From Ruminococcaceae bacterium UBA1767 (lineage in GTDB: Bacteria; Bacillota; Clostridia; Oscillospirales; Acutalibacteraceae), in NCBI GenBank assembly GCA_002315505.1, contig DCGX01000074.1:4756-68755 (forward strand): 64,000 nucleotides of DNA, written 5' to 3'. The notes beneath the pieces are model-generated. The model had not been told where the DNA came from and searched no databases. It saw nothing but the letters and a program-made list of their open reading frames with translations. Each line of letters opens with the position of its first letter. Position 1 is the first letter of the stretch. Positions 26,150-34,712 of this stretch are shown one piece after another. Made by a program: the position numbers and the translations under genes.

Positions 26150-27202
26150 TTGAAAATTGAACTAATAGGTAATCCAAAAGAAATAATGAACAATCCGGAC
26201 AGCAAGCATCGATATTTTGCATGGCCTACTGTTGCTCGTTTGCAGGATGGCAGAATTGCAGTTGCCTGCTCGGGTTACAGAATTGAACACGTTTGTCCTT
26301 TCGGCAAGGCTTGTATTTCTTTCAGCTCGGATAACGGTGAAACGTACACAAAGCCGACACCGATTATTGATACTGTTCTTGATGACAGAGATGCAGGTGT
26401 TGTACCTTTTGGCAATAAGGGTGTAATTCTTACTTCGTTCAATAACACAGTTGATTTTCAGCGTGAAGCTAATCCGGATGATAAATATATAAACGCATAT
26501 CTTGATACAATCACGAAGGAAGAAGAGCAGGAGGCTGTCGGTGCGGAATTCTGCTTCAGTAACGATTGTGCAAATACCTTCGGCAAGGTGTATAAATCAC
26601 CTGTCACATCACCTCACGGTCCCACGGTTTTATCTGACGGAACAATCCTTTGGGTTGGCAGAATTTTCAGCGACCACGACAGCTATACAGATGGCGATCA
26701 GGGTGTACAGTGCTACAAGGTCAACACTGACGGAACGATGGAAAAGATCAGTCAAATTGAAACTGACGGCTATTATAAATTCTGCGAACCGCATATGGTA
26801 GAGTGTGCGGACGGCAGACTTGTTTGCCATTTGAGAAGTGATACATTGTTCACTACATATCAGACGGAATCCTTCGATAAGGGCAGAACATGGACAAAAC
26901 CTCACAGAATCCTCGAGGACAAGGGCGGTGCACCGTCACACATTATCCGCACATCAACAAATATGCTTGTTGCGGCATATGGTTACAGAGAACTGCCTTA
27001 CGGAATAAAGCTGATGTTCAGCACAGATAATGGTGAAACATGGGACACAAATCACATACTTTACGAAAACTTCAATAGTGACGATATCGGTTACCCTGCA
27101 ACAATAGAGCTTGACGACGGAACATTCCTTACGGTTTTCTACGGCAGACCGGGTGACTATAAACATTCCGTAATTATGCAGCAAAAATGGAAAATTGTAT
27201 AA
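26150..27202 (+). CDS. Asp-box (BNR) propeller protein, sialidase-superfamily, cytoplasmic
   Basis: 350 residues from a TTG at 26150 with AAAGGGG 8 nt upstream. Three Asp-box-like repeats are visible: SSDNGETY at 59-66, SFDKGRTW at 241-248 and STDNGETW at 291-298. These mark the six-bladed sialidase-type propeller. Arg21 in HRYFAWPT and Arg229/Arg280 are candidates for substrate-binding arginines, but I cannot confirm the sialidase Arg triad. There is no signal peptide, so if it is an enzyme it acts on an imported sugar. It is the last gene before a strong terminator. It may be an exo-sialidase, a phosphorylase-like or another propeller hydrolase. Confidence 0.7.
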   Translation: MKIELIGNPKEIMNNPDSKHRYFAWPTVARLQDGRIAVACSGYRIEHVCPFGKACISFSSDNGETYTKPTPIIDTVLDDRDAGVVPFGNKGVILTSFNNTVDFQREANPDDKYINAYLDTITKEEEQEAVGAEFCFSNDCANTFGKVYKSPVTSPHGPTVLSDGTILWVGRIFSDHDSYTDGDQGVQCYKVNTDGTMEKISQIETDGYYKFCEPHMVECADGRLVCHLRSDTLFTTYQTESFDKGRTWTKPHRILEDKGGAPSHIIRTSTNMLVAAYGYRELPYGIKLMFSTDNGETWDTNHILYENFNSDDIGYPATIELDDGTFLTVFYGRPGDYKHSVIMQQKWKIV

Positions 27203-27230
27203 TTTTCAAAGGCAAGACCTGTAAATAATA

Positions 27231-27290
27231 AAAAAATATCGGCGATAAATTATTTTTTCGAATAATTATCGTCGATTTTTGCTTTTTTTA
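27231..27290 (+). terminator. Rho-independent terminator of the DUF4838 operon
   Basis: A long inverted repeat, ATCGGCGATAAATTATT and AATAATTATCGTCGAT, around a TTTTCG loop is followed by TTTTTGCTTTTTTT. One G-T pair in the stem. Confidence 0.85.
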
Positions 27291-27301
27291 TTCAAAAATA
27301 C

Positions 27302-27329
27302 TTTACTATTATTTTATTTATGCTATAAT
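27302..27329 (+). promoter_or_regulatory. Extended -10 sigma-A promoter of the hydrogenase operon
   Basis: TTTACT at 27302-27307 and TATAAT at 27324-27329 are 16 bp apart, with TG at 27321-27322. The leader to the first ATG is about 93 nt. Confidence 0.7.
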
Positions 27330-27428
27330 GTATTAGCATTATTATGTGTAATGGCAGATATATATGTTATTTTTTTAACAATCATTAACAGCCATTGCAG
27401 AAACCGGTTGTAAAGGAGGAACAACTCA

Positions 27429-27926
27429 ATGCTCAAAAAAATCAGCAAAATCCCATTCAAAGGTACACCTGAGCAGGAAGCACAGCTTCGTGCCGTAATT
27501 GACGAGTGTAAGGATGACAAGAGTCTTCTTATGCACGTTATGCAGGAGGCACAGGCAATCTACGGTTATTTGCCGTTTGAAGTTCAGACAATGATTGCAG
27601 ACGGAATGGACGTTCCGCTTGAGAAAGTTTACGGAGTATCAACATTCTATGCTCAGTTTGCTCTTTCACCAAAAGGAAAGTACAATGTTTCTGTTTGCCT
27701 CGGAACAGCTTGCTATGTTAAGGGTTCACAGAGCGTTCTTGACAAGATTTGCGAAGTTCTCGGAATCGAAGCAGGCGAGTGCACAGAAGACGGCGTGTTC
27801 TCAATTGAGGCTTGTCGTTGCATCGGTGCTTGCGGTCTTGCACCTGTTATGACAGTAAACGATGAAGTTTACGGTAAGCTGACAGCGGACGACGTTCCGG
27901 GCATACTTGCTAAGTATCAGGCATAA
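27429..27926 (+). CDS. hndA: NuoE-like [2Fe-2S] subunit of NAD(P)-linked [FeFe] hydrogenase (HndA-type)
   Basis: 165 residues, full length for the NuoE/HndA family. An N-terminal helical part (about 15-75) is followed by a thioredoxin-like [2Fe-2S] domain whose ligands are Cys90, Cys95, Cys131 and Cys135 (SVCLGTAC and CRCIGAC). This subunit passes electrons within the diaphorase unit. The ATG follows an ideal AAGGAGG. First gene of a five-gene operon that ends with the catalytic hydrogenase. Confidence 0.93.
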   Translation: MLKKISKIPFKGTPEQEAQLRAVIDECKDDKSLLMHVMQEAQAIYGYLPFEVQTMIADGMDVPLEKVYGVSTFYAQFALSPKGKYNVSVCLGTACYVKGSQSVLDKICEVLGIEAGECTEDGVFSIEACRCIGACGLAPVMTVNDEVYGKLTADDVPGILAKYQA

Positions 27927-27933
27927 GTAAATT

Positions 27934-28482
27934 ATGCGTGAATTATCGCTGAACATACTGGATGTCACTCAGAATTCGATTTCGGCAAATGCTTCTCTTA
28001 TCGAGATTGAGGTTATCGAAGACTCCGAAGAAAAAACTATGTTAATCGGAATTTACGATAATGGTAAGGGTATGACACCCGAACAGGTTGAGTCGGTTAA
28101 GGACCCGTTCTTTACTACTCGCACAACCCGTAAGGTCGGCATGGGAATCCCTTTGTTCAAGCTCGCAGCGGAGCAGACCGGTGGCAGTCTTTCGATTGAA
28201 TCACAGGTCGGAGTCGGTACGAGGGTAAAAACTGTTTTCAAAACGGACAGTATTGATTTTACTCCACTGGGTGATATTGAATCAACAATAGTTACACTTA
28301 TCAGTATGAACACAGACAGAGACTTTATATACAGGTATAAAGTTGACGAAAATGAATTTGTATTGTCCACACAGGAATTGAAAGCCGTTCTCGGTGATGT
28401 ACCGCTGGATGAGCCTTCGGTTGTACAGTGGATAAAAGAATATCTCCACGAAAATTGCAGTGAGATATCATTAAAAAAATAA
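27934..28482 (+). CDS. HATPase (GHKL) ATP-binding protein inside the hydrogenase operon
   Basis: 182 residues. The N-terminal 110 residues are a GHKL ATPase domain with the N box (Asn14 in DVTQNSI), G1 box DNGKGM (42-47) and G2 box GMGIPLF (69-75), followed by TGGSLSIES and a glycine pair in VGVGTRVK. No phosphoacceptor His domain or sensor is present, so it is not a classical histidine kinase; it resembles the anti-sigma-kinase type or orphan ATPases. The C-terminal 70 residues are unknown. It starts 7 bp after hndA. Genes of this kind are known in clostridial hydrogenase operons, but the role is not established. Confidence 0.85.
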   Translation: MRELSLNILDVTQNSISANASLIEIEVIEDSEEKTMLIGIYDNGKGMTPEQVESVKDPFFTTRTTRKVGMGIPLFKLAAEQTGGSLSIESQVGVGTRVKTVFKTDSIDFTPLGDIESTIVTLISMNTDRDFIYRYKVDENEFVLSTQELKAVLGDVPLDEPSVVQWIKEYLHENCSEISLKK

Positions 28483-28505
28483 CAACCCTCGGAGGTGTAG
28501 TATAA

Positions 28506-28880
28506 ATGAAATCACTTGAAGAATTGATGGCAATCCGTGACAAGGCTAAGGCTAATATGACTGACCGTGAAGGCTCAGGCGATGGCATCCGTGTAGTTGT
28601 AGGTATGGCTACTTGCGGTATCGCAGCAGGCGCAAGACCTGTTCTTAACGCTCTTGTTGATGAGGTTGCTAAGAGAAATCTTAAAAATGTTACAGTTGCT
28701 CAGACAGGCTGCATCGGTATGTGCCAGTTCGAGCCAATCGTTGAAGTATTTGAGAAGGATAAGGAAAAGGTTACTTATGTTAAGGTAACAGCAGAAATGA
28801 TTCCTGAGATCGTTGCTTCTCATCTTGTAAACGGAAATCCGGTTGCTGAATACACAGTCGGAGCTATTGTTAAAGATTAA
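28506..28880 (+). CDS. hndB: HndB-like [2Fe-2S] ferredoxin-domain subunit
   Basis: 124 residues with a short N-terminal helix (SLEELMAIRDKAK) and a thioredoxin-like ferredoxin domain. Three cysteines are at 37, 69 and 73 (MATCGIAAGAR and TGCIGMC), the usual pattern of HndB-type small subunits; a fourth conserved Cys is not seen. It matches the second small subunit of tetrameric NAD(P)-reducing hydrogenases. The ATG is preceded by GGAGGTG. Its place between the ATPase and NuoF-like genes supports the assignment. Confidence 0.88.
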   Translation: MKSLEELMAIRDKAKANMTDREGSGDGIRVVVGMATCGIAAGARPVLNALVDEVAKRNLKNVTVAQTGCIGMCQFEPIVEVFEKDKEKVTYVKVTAEMIPEIVASHLVNGNPVAEYTVGAIVKD

Positions 28881-28892
28881 GGAGGAAAAACA

Positions 28893-30680
28893 ATGTATCG
28901 TTCACACGTTCTTGTCTGCGGCGGTACCGGATGTACTTCCTCACACAGTGCCGAGATTATCGAAGCTCTTGAGAATGAACTCAAGAACAGAGGTCTCGAA
29001 AATGAGGTTAAGGTAATTAAAACCGGTTGCTTCGGACTTTGCGCATTAGGTCCAATCATGATTGTTTACCCTGAAGGCTGCTTCTATAGTGAAGTTAAGG
29101 TTGATGACGTTCCTGAAATCGTTGAGGAACATCTTCTCAAGGGCCGTATGGTTAAGAGACTTCTTTACGATGAGACAGTTCGTAAGGATGAAATCAAGCC
29201 TCTCAGCGAAACTAATTTCTATAAAAAACAGCACAGAGTTGCTCTTCGTAACTGTGGTGTTATCGATCCCGAAAACATTGAAGAATACATCGCAATGGAT
29301 GGTTATCAGGCTCTTGCAAAGTGTTTGACAGAGCTTAAGCCGGAGGATGTTATTCAGATTGTTAAGGATTCAGGTCTTCGTGGCCGTGGCGGCGGCGGAT
29401 TCCCGACAGGTCTTAAATGGAGCTTCACAGCTAAGAATTCAGCTGACCAGAAGTATGTTGTATGTAATGCTGACGAAGGTGACCCGGGTGCATTCATGGA
29501 TCGTTCGGTTCTTGAAGGTGACCCACACTGTATCGTTGAGGCTATGACAATCTGCGGTTATGCTACAGGTGCAACAGAAGGTTATGTTTACGTTCGTGCT
29601 GAGTATCCTATCGCTGTTCATCGTCTTGAGATTGCTATCCAGCAGGCTAAGGAAAACGGTCTTCTCGGTAAGAACATCTTCAACTCAGGCTTTGATTTTG
29701 ACCTTCACGTTCGTCTTGGCGCAGGTGCTTTCGTATGTGGTGAAGAGACAGCTCTTATGACATCAATCGAAGGTAACCGTGGTGAGCCTCGTCCTCGTCC
29801 GCCGTATCCTGCTGTTAAGGGACTTTTCGCTAAGCCGACAACAGAAAACAACGTTGAAACATTTGCTAACATTCCGCAGATTGTTCTTCACGGTGCTGAG
29901 TTCTTCAACTCAATGGGTACTGAGAAGTCATCAGGTACTAAGGTATTTGCTCTCGGCGGAAAAATCAATAACACAGGTCTTGTTGAAGTTCCTATGGGAA
30001 CAACACTTCGTGAAATCATTGAGGATATCGGTGGCGGTATTCCTAATGGCAAGAAGTTCAAGGCTGCTCAGACAGGTGGTCCTTCAGGTGGATGTATTCC
30101 TGCATCTCTTATCGACACACCTATCGACTATGACAACCTCACAGCTATCGGCTGTATGATGGGTTCAGGCGGACTTATCGTTATGGACGAAGACAACTGT
30201 ATGGTTGATATCGCTAAGTTCTTCCTCGACTTCACAGTTGACGAGTCTTGCGGTAAGTGTACTCCGTGCCGTATCGGTACAAAGAGAATGAGAGAGCTTC
30301 TCGAAAAGATTACAGACGGTAAAGCAACAATGGATGACCTTGATGAGCTTGAGAAGCTTGCTTACTACATCAAGGACAACTCACTTTGCGGTCTTGGTCA
30401 GACAGCTCCGAACCCTGTTCTTGCAACACTTCGTTTCTTCAAGGATGAGTACATTGCTCACGTTGTTGATAAGAAGTGCCCGGCAGGCGTATGTAAGAAC
30501 CTTCTTAAATACACTATCGATGCTGATAAGTGTAAGGGTTGTACAGCTTGTGCAAGAAAGTGCCCTGTTGGTGCTATTTCAGGTACAGTTAAAGAACCAC
30601 ATACTATTGACAGTAATAAATGTATCAAGTGCGGTGTTTGTATGGATACTTGTCGCTTTGGTGCAATCAGTAAGAAATAA
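28893..30680 (+). CDS. hndC: NuoF-like flavoprotein subunit of [FeFe] hydrogenase (HndC-type)
   Basis: 595 residues. Order of domains: an N-terminal thioredoxin-like [2Fe-2S] domain (1-90; CGGTGC, TGCFGLC); the NuoF core with the NAD/FMN-binding GLRGRGGGGFPTG near 165-178, NADEGDPGAFMDR and GAGAFVCGEETAL; an SLBB part; the [4Fe-4S] site ESCGKCTPC with a later Cys; and a C-terminal pair of [4Fe-4S] ferredoxin motifs (CKGCTACARKCP and CIKCGVCMDTC). This is the NAD(P)H-oxidising diaphorase of electron-bifurcating or NAD(P)-reducing hydrogenases. It follows hndB by 12 bp with a GGAGG site. Confidence 0.94.
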   Translation: MYRSHVLVCGGTGCTSSHSAEIIEALENELKNRGLENEVKVIKTGCFGLCALGPIMIVYPEGCFYSEVKVDDVPEIVEEHLLKGRMVKRLLYDETVRKDEIKPLSETNFYKKQHRVALRNCGVIDPENIEEYIAMDGYQALAKCLTELKPEDVIQIVKDSGLRGRGGGGFPTGLKWSFTAKNSADQKYVVCNADEGDPGAFMDRSVLEGDPHCIVEAMTICGYATGATEGYVYVRAEYPIAVHRLEIAIQQAKENGLLGKNIFNSGFDFDLHVRLGAGAFVCGEETALMTSIEGNRGEPRPRPPYPAVKGLFAKPTTENNVETFANIPQIVLHGAEFFNSMGTEKSSGTKVFALGGKINNTGLVEVPMGTTLREIIEDIGGGIPNGKKFKAAQTGGPSGGCIPASLIDTPIDYDNLTAIGCMMGSGGLIVMDEDNCMVDIAKFFLDFTVDESCGKCTPCRIGTKRMRELLEKITDGKATMDDLDELEKLAYYIKDNSLCGLGQTAPNPVLATLRFFKDEYIAHVVDKKCPAGVCKNLLKYTIDADKCKGCTACARKCPVGAISGTVKEPHTIDSNKCIKCGVCMDTCRFGAISKK

Positions 30681-30694
30681 GGAGGATGTCAGAA

Positions 30695-32443
30695 ATGGAA
30701 ATGGTTAATATTAAAATCAATGGCATACCTCTCAGTGTGCCTAACGGACTCACAATTCTTGAAGCTGCACGTTATGCAGGTGTTGAAATTCCTACACTCT
30801 GCTACCTCAAGGAAATCAACGAAATCGGCGCTTGCCGTATGTGTATGGTTGAGGTTAAGAATGCAAGAAGCCTTGTTGCTGCTTGTGTATTCCCTGTAAA
30901 CGAGGGTATGGAAATCTTCACAAACACAGACAGAGTTCGTAATGCAAGAAAAACAACTCTTCAGCTTATTCTTTCAAATCATAACCGTAAGTGTCTTTCT
31001 TGTGTAAGAAGCACAAACTGTGAGCTTCAGGCTCTTTGCCGTGAGTACGGTGTTGATGACGAGAAGAAATTTGACGGCGCTCAGCCGGATTATGCATATG
31101 ATGCTTCTATGGCTCATATGGTTCGTGACAACAGCAAGTGTATTCTTTGCCGTCGTTGCGTTGCAGCCTGTGACAATCAGGCTATTTCAGTTATCGGTGC
31201 AAATGCCCGTGGCTTTGATACCTGCATCACTTCTCCGTTTGAGAGAGATATCGCAGAATACTCATGTATTTCCTGCGGTCAGTGTATCGTATCCTGCCCG
31301 ACAGGTGCTCTTCGTGAGAAGGACAACACACCTGAGGTTCTCAAGGCTCTTAATGACCCTGAAAAGTTCGTTGTTGTTCAGACAGCTCCTGCTGTAAGAG
31401 CTGCACTCGGTGAGGAATTCGGTCTTCCGATCGGTACAGATGTTGAGGGCAAAATGGCTGCTGCTCTTCGTCGCCTTGGATTTGACAAGGTATTTGATAC
31501 AAACTTCTCTGCTGACCTTACAATTATGGAAGAGTCACAGGAGCTTATCGAAAGAATTACAAACGGTGGCACACTTCCGATGATTACATCATGTTCACCG
31601 GGATGGATTAAGTACTGCGAGTTCTACTACCCAGACCAGCTTGACCACCTTTCAACCTGTAAGTCACCTCAGCAGATGTTCGGTGCTACTATCAAGACAT
31701 GGTATGCACAGAAGATGGGCATTGACCCTGCAAAGATTTACTCTGTCAGCGTAATGCCTTGTACTGCTAAGAAGTTTGAGGTTGGCCGTGATGACCAGGA
31801 TGCTGCAGGTATGCCTGATGTTGACGCAACAATCACAACTCGTGAGCTTGCAAGACTTATCAAGGGCGCAAGCATTAACTTCAACCTTCTTCCTGATGAA
31901 GAGTTTGACAATCCTCTCGGCGAGGGCACAGGTGCTGCTGTAATCTTCGGTGCAACCGGTGGTGTTATGGAAGCTGCACTTCGTACCGCTGTTGAGAAAA
32001 TCACAGGCAAGGAGCTTGACGATGTTGAGTTCACCGCTGTTCGTGGTATGGAAGGCGTTAAGGAAGCTGCTTACACAGTAGGTGACCTTACAGTTAAGGT
32101 TGCAGTTGCAAGCGGAACAAAGAATGCAAAGATTCTTATGGATAAGGTTAAGGCAGGTACTTGTGATTATCAGTTTATTGAAATCATGGCTTGCCCGGGC
32201 GGATGTATCAACGGCGGCGGTCAGCCAATCGTTCCTGCTTCTGTTCGTAACTTCGACAACTTCCGTGAGAAGAGAGCTGCTGTTCTTTATAATAGTGATA
32301 AGAACAATGCTGTTCGTAAGTCACACGAAAACACAGCTGTTAAGCGTGTTTATGACGAGTTCTTCGGTGAGCCGGGTAGTCACAAGGCACATGAGATTCT
32401 TCATACATCTTATGTTAAGCGTGGACTTTACAACAACAAATAA
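30695..32443 (+). CDS. hndD: Catalytic [FeFe] hydrogenase subunit (HydA/HndD-type, group A)
   Basis: 582 residues from the ATG at 30695; GGAGG at 30681-30685 touches the ATG at 30686, so that start is excluded. An N-terminal [2Fe-2S] domain has Cys36, Cys47, Cys50 and Cys64. The His-ligated [4Fe-4S] site has His96, Cys100, Cys103 and Cys109. Two [4Fe-4S] motifs follow (149-159 and 191-201). The H-cluster domain shows L1 as TSCSPGW (298-304), L2 as MPCTAKKFE (Cys356) and L3 as EIMACPGGC (Cys500, Cys504). A small-subunit-like tail closes the protein. It makes or uses H2, taking electrons from NADH and probably ferredoxin through its partner subunits. L1 has Ser where many enzymes have the second Cys of TSCCP. 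Confidence 0.95.
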   Translation: MEMVNIKINGIPLSVPNGLTILEAARYAGVEIPTLCYLKEINEIGACRMCMVEVKNARSLVAACVFPVNEGMEIFTNTDRVRNARKTTLQLILSNHNRKCLSCVRSTNCELQALCREYGVDDEKKFDGAQPDYAYDASMAHMVRDNSKCILCRRCVAACDNQAISVIGANARGFDTCITSPFERDIAEYSCISCGQCIVSCPTGALREKDNTPEVLKALNDPEKFVVVQTAPAVRAALGEEFGLPIGTDVEGKMAAALRRLGFDKVFDTNFSADLTIMEESQELIERITNGGTLPMITSCSPGWIKYCEFYYPDQLDHLSTCKSPQQMFGATIKTWYAQKMGIDPAKIYSVSVMPCTAKKFEVGRDDQDAAGMPDVDATITTRELARLIKGASINFNLLPDEEFDNPLGEGTGAAVIFGATGGVMEAALRTAVEKITGKELDDVEFTAVRGMEGVKEAAYTVGDLTVKVAVASGTKNAKILMDKVKAGTCDYQFIEIMACPGGCINGGGQPIVPASVRNFDNFREKRAAVLYNSDKNNAVRKSHENTAVKRVYDEFFGEPGSHKAHEILHTSYVKRGLYNNK

Positions 32444-32459
32444 GTAAAACTTATAATTC

Positions 32460-32497
32460 AGCGGTCGGTGTAATTTGCACCGACCGTTAAAATTTTA
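32460..32497 (+). terminator. Rho-independent terminator of the hydrogenase operon
   Basis: GCGGTCGGTG and CACCGACCGTT pair around a 7-nt loop and are followed by AAAATTTTAC. The stem is strong but the T-run is imperfect. Confidence 0.7.
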
Positions 32498-32500
32498 CTC

Positions 32501-32529
32501 TTGAAGTGAGGGCATAATTGTGCTATAAT
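32501..32529 (+). promoter_or_regulatory. Extended -10 sigma-A promoter of the phosphoesterase gene
   Basis: TTGAAG at 32501-32506 and TATAAT at 32524-32529 are 17 bp apart, with TG at 32521-32522. Confidence 0.75.
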
Positions 32530-32571
32530 TCGATAACAAAAAGAGAGTAAAAATAAAAAGGATGGTAGGGT

Positions 32572-33777
32572 ATGAAGGCAATAATCAGTGTTCTTGTCAG
32601 TATAATCATTGCATTCGGTACAGTAACAGGTATCGGAGCAATAGGAGTAAACTCAAATCGGGATTTTATTAATAATGAAATTGAGTCGGTTGAATACGAT
32701 AATCAGCTTGTTCCGACATTGGGTGAGGACGGAAATTACACATTCACAACCGACAGAGATTTTCGTATCATGCAGTTGACAGATATTCATCTCGGTGGCG
32801 GATTTATGTGTATCGGTAAGGATACGAAGGCAATCAATGCCGTTGCGGCAATGATTACAGCGGAAAAGCCCGATCTTGTTATCGTAACGGGAGATATAGC
32901 TTATCCGATTCCTGTGCAGGCAGGTACAATTAATAATGAGCGACCGGCAATTATGTTTGCTGAGCTTATGGAAAAGCTCGGAGTATACTGGTGTCCGACA
33001 TTCGGTAATCACGATACAGAAGATTTTGCGTTATATACACGTGATGAAATTGCGAATTTATATATGAACAAGGAAAATTATCCGCACTGTCTGTTACAGA
33101 AAGGACCCGAGGGTGTTGATGGCGTAGGTAATTACATTATCAATGTTAAGAATACAAAGGGTGAAATAACACAGAGCTTGTTTATGCTTGATTCACAGAT
33201 GTATGTTAAGAGCATTTTACTCGGTTTGATTTCAGAATATGACTGTGTTCACGCAAGTCAGGTTGAGTGGTATAATAATCAGCTTAAGGTACTTGCTGAG
33301 GAAAATAGCGGTAAAACACCGAAATCATTGATGTTTATGCATATTCCCGTTATTGAAATGAAAGAAGCATATGACGAGTATGTTGCAAATGGATTTAAGG
33401 ATACTGAAAATGTAAAATATCTCGGTGGTATTATCGGCGAAAAGGATTCCGCAATTTGTAATAGTGAATTAAACTACGGCATTTTTGATGCAGTAAAGAA
33501 TTCGGATTCAACGCAGGCAATGTTCTTCGGTCATGACCATCTTAACAGCTTTGGCGTAAATTATAAGGGCGTGGATATGATATACGGCATGTCGATAGAC
33601 TATCTTGCATATCCGGGTATTTCAAAATACGGTGTTCAGCGTGGATGTACAATGATTACAACAAAGCAGGACGGCTCATATGAGTACAAACAGGAAAATT
33701 ATTATCAGGATAAATATGAGCCTGTAAGAGAAAAAGAAAAAATATCACTCAAGGATATGTATGAGGTTGCAAAATAA
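32572..33777 (+). CDS. Exported calcineurin-like metallophosphoesterase
   Basis: 401 residues with an N-terminal signal peptide or anchor (about 1-25). The metallophosphoesterase motifs appear in order: LTDIHLGG near 69-76, VTGDIAYP near 104-111, FGNHDTED near 144-151, a FMHIPV histidine near 260, and FFGHDHLN near 322-329. These residues bind the two-metal centre of the calcineurin-like superfamily. Outside the cell it could cleave phosphomonoesters or diesters, for example nucleotides or phospholipid headgroups; the substrate is not predictable. It has its own promoter and is followed by a hairpin shared with the convergent anti-sigma gene. Confidence 0.87.
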   Translation: MKAIISVLVSIIIAFGTVTGIGAIGVNSNRDFINNEIESVEYDNQLVPTLGEDGNYTFTTDRDFRIMQLTDIHLGGGFMCIGKDTKAINAVAAMITAEKPDLVIVTGDIAYPIPVQAGTINNERPAIMFAELMEKLGVYWCPTFGNHDTEDFALYTRDEIANLYMNKENYPHCLLQKGPEGVDGVGNYIINVKNTKGEITQSLFMLDSQMYVKSILLGLISEYDCVHASQVEWYNNQLKVLAEENSGKTPKSLMFMHIPVIEMKEAYDEYVANGFKDTENVKYLGGIIGEKDSAICNSELNYGIFDAVKNSDSTQAMFFGHDHLNSFGVNYKGVDMIYGMSIDYLAYPGISKYGVQRGCTMITTKQDGSYEYKQENYYQDKYEPVREKEKISLKDMYEVAK

Positions 33778-33812
33778 AAATTCAGGACAGCGATTGATTT
33801 CGCTGTCCTGTC
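33775..33812. terminator. Terminator hairpin between convergent genes
   Basis: CAGGACAGCGA and TCGCTGTCCTG make an 11-bp perfect stem. On the minus strand it is followed by AATTTTTATTTT, a good T-run; on the plus strand the tail is poor, so it mainly serves the anti-sigma gene. Confidence 0.75.
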
Positions 33813-33818
33813 TGCATA

Positions 33819-34712
33819 TTATGGTATAAGTGAGTTCATAATGCTTTCGTCAATTTTAACTACTGCATCAATTCCGGTAAACATCACATAGCCGCCCTCG
33901 AAGCATCGAAGCTCAACTGTCAGCCCGTCAGTTTTTTTGATGGTTAAATGAAATATTTCCGCACCGTCGTAAATATTATCCGAGCTTGTGTTGTAGGGAA
34001 TTGCGCTTGACGGCATAAATTTTGCGTTGTTAATCGCATCAAGAAATTCATCAAGACTTTTATCCACTTTTTTCATGTTGCCATTATCGTAGTACCAGTC
34101 ATATCTCGATTGATATTTCACATCTTCGATATTGCCCTTGAGATGAAGAGAGTCTTCAAACAATTCTTTGCCGTAATTTAAAGTAATATCATTGTTTTTA
34201 ACAAGATAAAAAATAGAATATTCTGATTTAACTGCAAGCATAAAATCGGGAGAATATCCTTTTACTGTGTATGCTTTACCTTCAACACTTCCGTTAAAAT
34301 CAATATTCAATTCTGTTGTTTGGCGACCACATTCTATTACATTTTTTGCTTCACCTAAATATTCGTCAGTCAAGTCAATATTTTCGTTGCTGAAAAAATA
34401 AACATAAAAGCAATCTTTATAGCAAATGAACGGAATACAATCGGCAGCGGCTCCTTTTTCGGGTATTGAAAATTCCGATTTCGGGATAAAAACACCGTCT
34501 TCGCTACTATATGAAGGTTCTTTTCCGATATCTTTGATGTTATTTTTACTGTTGTTTATTGCAAACGCAGTACCGACGGCAATGCATAAGCAAAAACAGG
34601 CTGCTATTGCAATCCATTTCACTGCACGATTTTTCTTTTTCGGTGTAACGGCATTTTCGATAATGTCGTCGTCAATGTAATTCATTGCGTCAATCAAATC
34701 TTCGTTTTTCAT
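33819..34712 (-). CDS. Membrane-anchored anti-sigma factor partner of the ECF sigma gene
   Basis: 297 residues. A short acidic cytoplasmic N-terminus (1-28, MKNEDLIDAMNYIDDDII) is followed by one membrane segment at about 31-52 and an extracytoplasmic domain of about 240 residues of unknown fold. The start overlaps the sigma-factor stop by four bases (ATGA), the standard translational coupling of sigma/anti-sigma pairs, and AAGGAGGG lies 9 nt upstream. No zinc-binding HxxxCxxC motif is present, so it is not of the classic ZAS type. The outer domain is presumably the signal sensor; the signal is unknown. Confidence 0.78.
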   Translation of the reverse strand: MKNEDLIDAMNYIDDDIIENAVTPKKKNRAVKWIAIAACFCLCIAVGTAFAINNSKNNIKDIGKEPSYSSEDGVFIPKSEFSIPEKGAAADCIPFICYKDCFYVYFFSNENIDLTDEYLGEAKNVIECGRQTTELNIDFNGSVEGKAYTVKGYSPDFMLAVKSEYSIFYLVKNNDITLNYGKELFEDSLHLKGNIEDVKYQSRYDWYYDNGNMKKVDKSLDEFLDAINNAKFMPSSAIPYNTSSDNIYDGAEIFHLTIKKTDGLTVELRCFEGGYVMFTGIDAVVKIDESIMNSLIP

